From the NCBI GenBank assembly GCA_001515955.1, contig LOES01000020.1, positions 1-7,461 on the forward strand: 7,461 nt of DNA, read 5' to 3'. A program made the position numbers and the translations under genes. The stretch comes from Clostridia bacterium BRH_c25. GTDB taxonomy: Bacteria > Bacillota_A > Clostridia > Lutisporales > Lutisporaceae. Each line of letters opens with the position of its first letter. Positions within the stretch are counted from its first letter, which is position 1. The notes under the pieces were generated by a model. It was not told where the DNA came from, did no database searches, and saw only the letters and a program-made list of their open reading frames with translations. This document shows, piece after piece, positions 1-4,514 of the stretch.

Positions 1-18
1 ATTTCGCGAAATGTTTCC

Positions 19-46
19 TTGATTGTTATTGAATTCGCACTATAAC
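19..46 (+). promoter_or_regulatory. weak candidate sigma-A promoter upstream of the hairpin
   Basis: TTGATT (19-24), a 16-base spacer and TATAAC (41-46) match the -35/-10 consensus at 4/6 and 5/6. Transcription would start near 53 and run rightwards into the hairpin at 98-150, where there is no plus-strand gene. AT-rich sequence produces such matches by chance, so this is only a pointer to a possible small RNA. Confidence 0.22.
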
Positions 47-97
47 CGATGTAATATCTTAAGTGCGTTCAATATAGATAATATAATTTTAGTTTAA

Positions 98-150
98 ATA
101 ATGCATTCTAGAGTGCATAAGTTCGCATTATGCACTCTGGGATGCATTAT
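98..150 (+). repeat. long inverted repeat / RNA hairpin
   Basis: Bases 98-120 and 128-150 are complementary over 23 positions with a 7-base loop (121-127). The only non-Watson-Crick pairs are T107/G141 and T109/G139, which are G-U wobbles in plus-strand RNA but A-C mismatches in minus-strand RNA. Each arm is itself an imperfect palindrome (ATGCAT at one end, TGCAT or TGCAC at the other), and a related ATGCATTC stretch follows at 159-166. No U-tract follows on either strand, so it is not a typical intrinsic terminator for satD, which ends at 190 on the minus strand. It may be a structured small RNA, a REP/MITE-like element or a protein site. Confidence 0.75.
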
Positions 151-189
151 AATAATATATGCATTCATAAGCACATAACTTTGGAATTA

Positions 190-822
190 TTACTTATAAA
201 TTTTTTTATAATAAGCAGATATAGTATCTTCGGCATCAGTTATCTGGTAATATCCTGCATTGTTAAGTATTCTGCTTACGGTGCTCTGCATAATATTCAG
301 CTTTTCAGCGGTTTTTGACTGTGATTTAAGCCTCCTGTAGAGCTCAATGACTTCCTGCTGCTTATGAGTCATCTTTTTCTCAATACCCTCAATCAAGTAA
401 ATTATAGAATTGATCAATTCATCCTCTACTGAGCCGGTATAGTAACAAATTGAAGGTTTTTTCTCCTTGGCTTTAGAAACCGCACTACGTGCATTATAAT
501 ACGCCGGACCATCAGATCTTATGGATATTTCATGTTCAGGTTCAATAACCATAGCCCCAACCCCTACACCGAAAACCAAGTTTACAGGCGCCAGCTGCTT
601 TTTAATAAACCTGATTATTTCATAGCTTGAATGGGTGTACTCTTTATAAAGCAGTCCCTGGAACTCGTCACCTAAAGTAACAGTAAAATTTGAGGCAATA
701 TACCTGCTGTAATTTTCATTTACTGATTTCTCTATTACATGTATAAACTTACTCTGGACTTCCAGTCTGTTATCAAGCTTTCTTGAGTTTGCAATATCAC
801 CAATAATAGCGCAATACTCCAA
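190..822 (-). CDS. SatD family protein with C-terminal helix-turn-helix
   Basis: The 210-residue product fits the SatD family, named after the Streptococcus mutans secretion and acid tolerance (sat) locus; its biochemical role is not settled. Visible landmarks are an N-terminal beta strand ending in G8-D9-I10 followed by S13-R14, a TLGDEFQGLL segment (49-58), FGVGVGAM (84-91) and SDGPAYYNAR (103-112). These fall in the order expected of a nucleotide-cyclase-like fold. Residues about 152-189 form a sigma-region-4-like helix-turn-helix (TAEKLNIMQSTVSRIL), so DNA binding is inferred. The start chosen is TTG at 822: AAGGTGGTG lies 6 bases upstream, and an extended -10 promoter places the RNA start near 846. 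ATG at 840 is the alternative; it would add six residues (MKVVLL), leave almost no leader and put the Shine-Dalgarno inside the gene. The membrane-protein partner often found beside satD is not seen here. Confidence 0.85.
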   Translation of the reverse strand: MEYCAIIGDIANSRKLDNRLEVQSKFIHVIEKSVNENYSRYIASNFTVTLGDEFQGLLYKEYTHSSYEIIRFIKKQLAPVNLVFGVGVGAMVIEPEHEISIRSDGPAYYNARSAVSKAKEKKPSICYYTGSVEDELINSIIYLIEGIEKKMTHKQQEVIELYRRLKSQSKTAEKLNIMQSTVSRILNNAGYYQITDAEDTISAYYKKIYK

Positions 823-828
823 TAATAG

Positions 829-837
829 CACCACCTT
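829..837 (-). promoter_or_regulatory. ribosome binding site deciding a TTG start for the SatD gene
   Basis: On the minus strand AAGGTGGTG differs from the ideal AAGGAGGTG at one base and sits 6 bases before TTG (822-820). The protein then begins MEYCAIIGDI, without extra residues before the first conserved strand. The upstream in-frame ATG (840) has no comparable site. Confidence 0.55.
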
Positions 838-852
838 CATATTGAATAGCCG

Positions 853-879
853 ATTATAACATATAATATTATTATACAA
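853..879 (-). promoter_or_regulatory. extended -10 promoter of the SatD gene
   Basis: On the minus strand TGTTATAAT (861-853) is a perfect TGn-TATAAT extended -10. A partial -35, TTGTAT (879-874), lies 15 bases upstream; the short spacer is tolerable with an extended -10. The predicted RNA start is near 846, about 24 bases before the TTG start. Confidence 0.5.
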
Positions 880-963
880 AATATTAATAGTATTTGATAG
901 TATAAGCTTACCATTTTATGTATGAAAGATTTGAGTCAAGCATATATATAGCGTGCAGATACA

Positions 964-980
964 ATAATGTACCACATTAT
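964..980. promoter_or_regulatory. 7-3-7 dyad, possible operator
   Basis: ATAATGT (964-970) and ACATTAT (974-980) are perfect inverted copies separated by 3 bases. The dyad lies between the two divergent promoters, where a regulator of either gene could bind. The SatD protein has a helix-turn-helix, so autoregulation is possible but there is no direct evidence. In AT-rich DNA a 7-bp dyad can also be chance. Confidence 0.3.
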
Positions 981-1075
981 GTTTTGCTCTGAGCATTTGA
1001 TAGAATGCATTAATGTGCCAATTACCCGGAATATTCGACAGATAATATAAAATGGATATTAGGAGAAGAAGTATA

Positions 1076-1084
1076 TGCTATAAT
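1076..1084 (+). promoter_or_regulatory. extended -10 promoter of the small ORF
   Basis: TGCTATAAT is a perfect TGn-TATAAT extended -10; the -35 region is weak. The RNA would start near 1091, giving a leader of about 70 bases before the ATG at 1162. The arrangement mirrors the promoter of the divergent SatD gene. Confidence 0.42.
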
Positions 1085-1161
1085 TATCATGATTTATTCC
1101 TTAGACACAAGTGGAGAGCCGGCCTGCTTGTGGTCATGCATAAATGGAAGGGAGTGAGACT

Positions 1162-1482
1162 ATGGGAAATATTGAGCATGAAAAAGAAATGATCTTTGTC
1201 AAGCTCATACGGAAGGGGCCTCATGTCCTGGAATTCAGCGATGATTACCTGATGGTTCATAATGGGAGAATCACACTTGCCACAACCCCTGTACTGGAAC
1301 AGTACCGTTCGATTAAAAGAGCTGAGAATTTAGAGTTAAAGCATAAACTTGTTCAGCTGATTGCCGAATTAATAGATAGAGAGTATTACGGCAATAGCAA
1401 TCTGGAGTGGTACAGCTTAAGGGAGTATATAGCAAATTTTAACGTAAACAGGTTGGAGGAGCTTAAGCTAAAAATCAGTTAA
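1162..1482 (+). CDS. hypothetical protein, 106 residues
   Basis: I do not recognise this protein. It is charged and soluble-looking, with no signal peptide or membrane segment. Residues about 10-40 are hydrophobic/charged alternating and likely form beta strands (MIFVKLIRKG, HVLEFSDDYLMVHNGRITLA). Residues about 43-75 look helical and rich in Glu, Lys and Leu, and a second helical stretch ends the protein (YSLREYI ... RLEELKLKI). The start is ATG at 1162, because AGGGAGTGAG (1149-1158) ends only 3 bases before it, with its GGAG core 7 bases away; an in-frame ATG at 1144 has no such site. An extended -10 promoter precedes it at 1076-1084 and an 8-bp inverted repeat follows the stop, so it is probably transcribed alone. 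Coding is supported by the good ribosome site and the protein-like composition, not by homology. Confidence 0.68.
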   Translation: MGNIEHEKEMIFVKLIRKGPHVLEFSDDYLMVHNGRITLATTPVLEQYRSIKRAENLELKHKLVQLIAELIDREYYGNSNLEWYSLREYIANFNVNRLEELKLKIS

Positions 1483-1485
1483 AAG

Positions 1486-1526
1486 GTGCCTCGTGAAGTA
1501 ATTTTTTTCTAGGGTATGCGAGGCAC
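1486..1526 (+). repeat. inverted repeat after the small ORF, possible weak terminator
   Basis: GTGCCTCG (1486-1493) and CGAGGCAC (1519-1526) are perfect 8-bp inverted copies around a 25-base loop that contains a run of seven T. It starts 3 bases after the stop codon at 1480-1482. The long loop and the lack of a U-tract after the second arm are atypical for an intrinsic terminator. Confidence 0.45.
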
Positions 1527-1537
1527 AAATCAAGGAA

Positions 1538-1588
1538 GTGCATTATTAACACTATGAAAGACAGGAAATCTGTTGTGTTAATAAGCAC
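1538..1588 (+). promoter_or_regulatory. long stem-loop in the leader of the CPBP gene
   Basis: Bases 1538-1552 pair with 1575-1588 (GTGC, bulged A1542, TTATTAACAC against GTGTTAATAAGCAC), giving 14 base pairs. An apical helix ACAG (1561-1564) / CTGT (1570-1573) lies within the loop. It ends 33 bases before the ATG at 1622. The right arm and apical part belong to a 37-nt sequence that recurs at 7064-7100. It could be a structured leader RNA, or the arms could be a double protein site; GTGTTAATAAGCAC is itself an imperfect palindrome. Confidence 0.5.
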
Positions 1589-1591
1589 GGG
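1555..1591 (+). repeat. 37-nt dispersed direct repeat, copy 1
   Basis: This sequence matches 7064-7100 at 32 of 37 positions without gaps. The core GTGTTAATAAGCAC (1575-1588) is identical in both. It lies in the leader of the CPBP gene, about 30 bases before the start codon. Confidence 0.7.
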
Positions 1592-1621
1592 CTTCTTCAA
1601 TGAATTGTGGGGTGCATAAGC

Positions 1622-2416
1622 ATGGGTTTCAAGCTGAAGAGGGCAATAAAAGAGGCAGAAAATAATGTGTATTGTGGAGTAAAATTATTCAACGGTATGA
1701 TAGTGTTCTTATGGACACTATTGTGCCTTTTTGTTGTTAATAATATCAGAAATGTATTATATGCAACTGTTTCAGGAGGATTATATTATTTATCACTGGT
1801 GGTTTTAAGCATTGTTTTCTTTAAGGGTATAAACAAATATCTAAGCTTTCCCAAGGAGAATAAAAAAATGCCCGTTTTTATAGGGCATAAGCCGGATACG
1901 ATATTCATCTATCCCATTCTGCTAATGTCACTTATAGGAATAATAAGCAATTTGCTTATGGCAACAGGCTTCTTCCCAACAGCTCTTCAGCAGATGAATG
2001 CAGCAGGGGGCAAGACCACGGAGATAATAGCAAGATTTGCTCTTCTGCCATTGGTTGCCTTTGCAGAAGAGCTGCTCAATCTGCTGCTGGTGTCCTTCTT
2101 TTATATGAATATGAAGCTGCTCAGGAATTTCAGGCTTATTGGAAGCATACTTTCCGCAGCTATGGTTTTTGGTATCCTTCACTCCTTCGGCTGGGGGCTG
2201 AATGCGTCAATCTCAATAGGCATAGCTTATATACCGGTGTTTTTTGCCACCCTGTATACAGGCAATATCTGGATAAGCTTTCTGGCGCATTTGTATAATG
2301 ATTTGATTTCCTTTACAAAATTCTATTACGGCAGCTATCATCTTGTAATAATAGCTGCTGTATCGTTTATACCGGCAGCCTGGGCTATCAGGTCCATTCT
2401 TAGGAAGACGCACTGA
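1622..2416 (+). CDS. CPBP family intramembrane protease-like protein
   Basis: The 264-residue integral membrane protein fits the CPBP (Abi/CaaX protease and bacteriocin-processing) family. It has about eight hydrophobic segments, roughly residues 25-47, 55-68, 94-116, 136-163, 172-190, 198-214, 217-232 and 241-258, after a basic N-terminus. The family's catalytic regions are present: EE at 149-150, FGILH (183-187) and HLYND (223-227). The Arg of the EExxxR motif is replaced by Leu154, so activity is uncertain. Family members cleave prenylated or peptide substrates or give bacteriocin self-immunity; no substrate is suggested by the neighbours. The start is ATG at 1622, preceded by GGGGTG 7 bases upstream; the in-frame GTG at 1607 has no ribosome site. 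Its last 17 bases overlap the end of the convergent HAD gene. Confidence 0.82.
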   Translation: MGFKLKRAIKEAENNVYCGVKLFNGMIVFLWTLLCLFVVNNIRNVLYATVSGGLYYLSLVVLSIVFFKGINKYLSFPKENKKMPVFIGHKPDTIFIYPILLMSLIGIISNLLMATGFFPTALQQMNAAGGKTTEIIARFALLPLVAFAEELLNLLLVSFFYMNMKLLRNFRLIGSILSAAMVFGILHSFGWGLNASISIGIAYIPVFFATLYTGNIWISFLAHLYNDLISFTKFYYGSYHLVIIAAVSFIPAAWAIRSILRKTH

Positions 2417-3122
2417 CAGAAGGCAGATCTTTTATAAAACGATAAAAATCCTCATAATCCCCCTCGTAGGTGCTGTCAATTGCTTCTTGAGTTCTATGAA
2501 TCATATGATTTCTTACAAGGAAGGTTTTAACCCCAAGCTTAAGGGCTATAAGATCCTCCTGCACATCATTTCCCACCATCATGCATTGTTCCGGCTTCTT
2601 GCCTATAATATCAAGTATTTCCTTATAGAAATGCAGCTGTGGTTTGCAGTAATGATTATCTTCATAAGAAGTGATATATATGAAATCCTTCAAATCAAGC
2701 CCGGCCCATTCCAGTCTATGGTGTATCGCCTTGCGTGGAAACATGGGGTTGGTAGCCACAACAAGCTTGTAATTCTTCTCTTTTAATATAGCTATGCTCT
2801 CTTTTATTAATGATTGTCTTTGTACAGCTTCTCGTGTCTTGTGAAAAAGTGTATCATAAAAATCATCAAACCGCTCCCTGTACTTGCTGATATCTCCGCC
2901 AACAAGCTCGGAAAATTTAGTCATAAAGACCTCTTCATTTGTCTTGTATTCAGTATTTCCGACCATTTCCCGGGTAGCGGTCCAGACAAGCTTGACAAGC
3001 AGCTTGGGCTCCATCAGGTCCTTGAACATACATCCCATTTCATGAAAATAGATTTCAGTAAATTTTTGCATATCCAACGGCAGCAGTGTTCCATCCAAAT
3101 CAAAAAGAATAGTATTCATCAT
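2400..3122 (-). CDS. HAD family hydrolase (phosphoglycolate phosphatase-like)
   Basis: The 240-residue cytoplasmic protein is a haloacid dehalogenase-superfamily phosphatase with all four motifs: I, DLDGT (8-12; nucleophile D8, general acid/base D10); II, VVATNP with T124; III, K160 in YCKPQ; IV, GNDVQED (184-190) with the magnesium-binding acids. A helical cap fills roughly residues 15-105, as in subfamily I enzymes such as phosphoglycolate phosphatases and 5'-nucleotidases. The substrate cannot be told from sequence. The start is the first of two adjacent ATG codons, with AAAGGAGAG upstream; ATG at 3119 would be equally well placed. A promoter fits at 3175-3203. The stop lies 17 bases inside the convergent CPBP gene and no terminator is seen beyond it. 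Confidence 0.9.
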   Translation of the reverse strand: MMNTILFDLDGTLLPLDMQKFTEIYFHEMGCMFKDLMEPKLLVKLVWTATREMVGNTEYKTNEEVFMTKFSELVGGDISKYRERFDDFYDTLFHKTREAVQRQSLIKESIAILKEKNYKLVVATNPMFPRKAIHHRLEWAGLDLKDFIYITSYEDNHYCKPQLHFYKEILDIIGKKPEQCMMVGNDVQEDLIALKLGVKTFLVRNHMIHRTQEAIDSTYEGDYEDFYRFIKDLPSVSASS

Positions 3123-3174
3123 AAGTATTTCTCTCCTTTGATCAAAATCAGTACAGTTAGTCTCTTAATGAATA

Positions 3175-3203
3175 ATTGTATGTGAAAATTAAGGAAAAGT
3201 AAA
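3175..3203 (-). promoter_or_regulatory. sigma-A-like promoter of the HAD gene
   Basis: On the minus strand TTTACT (3203-3198), a 17-base spacer and TACAAT (3180-3175) match the consensus at 4/6 and 5/6. Transcription would begin near 3168, about 45 bases before the start codon. Confidence 0.5.
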
Positions 3204-3231
3204 TGGAGTATATGGAAGACGGGCAAACAAA

Positions 3232-3265
3232 ATGCGGCATTTATAGTTTCCTATAAATGCCGCAT
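3232..3265 (-). terminator. intrinsic terminator, minus strand
   Basis: A perfect 15-bp stem (3232-3246 with 3251-3265) closes on a 4-base loop. Read on the minus strand the loop is GAAA, a stable GNRA tetraloop, and the stem is followed by TTTGTTTG. On the plus strand the loop is TTTC and the tail is poorer. It lies well beyond the AIM24 terminator and just upstream of the HAD promoter, which it would insulate. Confidence 0.65.
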
Positions 3266-3411
3266 GCTTTAAAATGAGGGGGAGGAATAAAGAGTATTAG
3301 CATTAATTACTTTCTCTAATGTTATTATATTAGATTAGGATACATAAAGCTATAGTCTGAAGCCAGTTGTTACAAATTGTTTACATCTTTGAAACATATT
3401 ATGTCCACAAG

Positions 3412-3439
3412 AAAGCTCCGGCATATTTACCGGAGCTTT
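3412..3439 (-). terminator. terminator of the AIM24 gene
   Basis: AAAGCTCCGG (3412-3421) and CCGGAGCTTT (3430-3439) form a perfect 10-bp stem with an 8-base loop, 7 bases after the AIM24 stop codon. On the minus strand it is followed by CTTGTGG, a short U-rich tail. Confidence 0.7.
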
Positions 3440-3446
3440 GAAAAGC

Positions 3447-4289
3447 TTAGTACTTGTCACCGCCTAGTTCTCCAAGCAGGCTTCCAAGCCCGCCTATCAT
3501 TTTGCCGCTGCTTCTGTCCTCAGGAGAGGATTTGGATGCATTTCTGAACAGTGTTCTGGCAAGACCTGTGATATTCATGCTCTGAAGGATTACTTTTCCG
3601 TTTCCTGAGAGAGTAGCAAGGAAGAGGCCTTCACCGCCGAATAAAAGATTCTTGGCTACCTGGCCTGCACTTTTGCCAACCCACTCTATGTCATATTCTA
3701 TATTCTTATCAAAGGCAACCAGAGCACCGGTGTCAATCTGTATCTTTCCGCCGTAATCTGCGGGATTAAGCTCTATGAAATTACCGCAGGCAGCAATGAA
3801 AAGAGTGCCTTTGTCACTGAATTTCTCAAGAATGAAGCCTTCACCGCCGAAAAAGCCTGCACCCACTTTCTTTGTCAGGGCGATATCGAAGTCTACTGTA
3901 TTTTCTGCTGCCAGGAAGCCGTCCTTCTGAACATACAGCTCACCTACATCTTCAATATTCAAAGCTTTGATTTCTCCGGGAATTGTCTGTGAGAAAGTTA
4001 CAAGACCGCTCTCCCCATGGGTAACATTGAATACCTGGAAAGCAGCAGACTCTCCTGCCAGCTTTCTCTTACCCACACTGACAGCAGTATCCATGAACTT
4101 GCCAAGTAATCCGCCTCCGCCTTTTTCTTCAAAGTGGCCTTTTTTGTCACTTACATTAAAGGAAGTCTCAAAGTTGATATTGTCTGTCTTCCAAAGGAAC
4201 TTTCCTGCCTCACTGTACACTATTTGGTTTGCGCCCAACTCAACGACAATCTGCTGCATTGCGTTGCCGACTATTTTGTAATTTAGCAT
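3447..4289 (-). CDS. AIM24 / TIGR00266 family protein
   Basis: The 280-residue protein belongs to the AIM24-like family (bacterial relatives of a yeast mitochondrial biogenesis factor), which folds as glycine-rich beta structure; the bacterial function is unknown. Typical features are GGGGLLGKFMDTAVSVGKRK (57-76) followed by LAGES (77-81), and GESGLVTFSQTIPGEIKAL (92-110). Two related repeats follow, FFGGEGFILEKFSDKGTLFIAA (146-167 region) and LFGGEGLFLATLSGNGKVIL (216-235). No signal peptide or membrane segment is evident, so it is probably cytoplasmic. The C-terminal tail after about residue 250 is Ser- and Gly-rich (KMIGGLGSLLGELGG). The ATG follows AAGGTGG by 8 bases. It has its own promoter (4386-4414) and terminator, so it is probably a single-gene unit. 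Confidence 0.88.
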   Translation of the reverse strand: MLNYKIVGNAMQQIVVELGANQIVYSEAGKFLWKTDNINFETSFNVSDKKGHFEEKGGGGLLGKFMDTAVSVGKRKLAGESAAFQVFNVTHGESGLVTFSQTIPGEIKALNIEDVGELYVQKDGFLAAENTVDFDIALTKKVGAGFFGGEGFILEKFSDKGTLFIAACGNFIELNPADYGGKIQIDTGALVAFDKNIEYDIEWVGKSAGQVAKNLLFGGEGLFLATLSGNGKVILQSMNITGLARTLFRNASKSSPEDRSSGKMIGGLGSLLGELGGDKY

Positions 4290-4385
4290 GCATGACCCAC
4301 CTTTCTTTTTTTGATACGGTACTCTGATATGAAAACTCTATACGCTCAGATTTTACGTTTTGCACAATATATATATATACATTTT

Positions 4386-4414
4386 ATTATAATAATAGCT
4401 TAGTTTGAAGACAA
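4386..4414 (-). promoter_or_regulatory. sigma-A promoter of the AIM24 gene
   Basis: On the minus strand TTGTCT (4414-4409), a 17-base spacer and a perfect TATAAT (4391-4386) form the best consensus promoter in the window. Transcription would begin near 4379, giving a leader of about 90 bases. Confidence 0.65.
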
Positions 4415-4481
4415 AAGTTTCAATTATTAGCAAAGTATGATAAATATATAGTATGAGTATATAGTTGTTCCGATAATGAGG

Positions 4482-4487
4482 TATAAT
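4482..4487 (+). promoter_or_regulatory. candidate -10 element of the nucleoside kinase gene
   Basis: A perfect TATAAT lies 33 bases before the start codon, with a predicted RNA start near 4494, just ahead of GGAGG at 4502-4506. No good -35 is found at normal spacing (ATATAG at 4459-4464), so an activator or another sigma factor may be involved. Confidence 0.35.
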
Positions 4488-4501
4488 AATTTATGGTGAT
4501 T

Positions 4502-4506
4502 GGAGG
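4502..4506 (+). promoter_or_regulatory. ribosome binding site deciding the kinase start
   Basis: GGAGG ends 8 bases before ATG at 4515 but only 2 bases before the in-frame ATG at 4509, which is too close. The gene is therefore started at 4515. Confidence 0.7.
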
Positions 4507-4514
4507 CTATGATT

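Larger units (their letters stand above)
841..1161. other. divergent intergenic region between the SatD gene and the small ORF
   Basis: This AT-rich spacer contains an extended -10 promoter for each flanking gene, a 7-3-7 dyad at 964-980, and a further ATGCATTAATG stretch at 1005-1015 resembling the ATGCATT motifs in the hairpin at 98-150. A 6-bp inverted repeat (CACAAG ... CTTGTG, about 1106-1132) lies in the leader of the plus-strand gene. I see no RNA gene or missed coding region. Confidence 0.6.
3123..3446. other. intergenic region between the HAD and AIM24 genes
   Basis: This spacer holds the HAD promoter (3175-3203) and two hairpins that read as minus-strand terminators (3232-3265 and 3412-3439). 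The 146 bases between the hairpins are AT-rich, with a minus-strand TATAAT near 3330 lacking a good -35. GAGGGGGAGG at about 3277-3286 looks like a ribosome site on the plus strand, but no worthwhile reading frame follows. Confidence 0.6.

Noticed and set aside
1..12. Perfect 12-bp palindrome ATTTCGCGAAAT
   Set aside because: It lies at the window edge without context, and a 12-bp palindrome alone does not identify a site.
130..318. 62-codon plus-strand frame starting in the 98-150 hairpin
   Set aside because: It overlaps the well-supported SatD gene in antisense, has no ribosome site and a low-complexity Ile/Leu/Tyr composition typical of AT-rich chance frames.
1085..1161. T-box or other known riboswitch in the leader of the small ORF
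   Set aside because: The leader is only about 70 bases, and no T-box consensus, specifier loop or known aptamer motif could be found; only a 6-bp inverted repeat is present.
1575..1588. GTGTTAATAAGCAC as a Rex (redox regulator) operator
   Set aside because: It contains a TGTTAA half but not the TTGTTAANNNNTTAACAA dyad; the other half does not fit.
1928..2182. Antisense frames inside the CPBP gene (also 2213-2413)
   Set aside because: No ribosome site and no family resemblance; they are shadows of the membrane-protein gene.
2487..3185. Two plus-strand frames of 99 and 123 codons opposite the HAD gene
   Set aside because: The minus strand carries all four HAD motifs; the plus frames have no ribosome site or recognisable domain.
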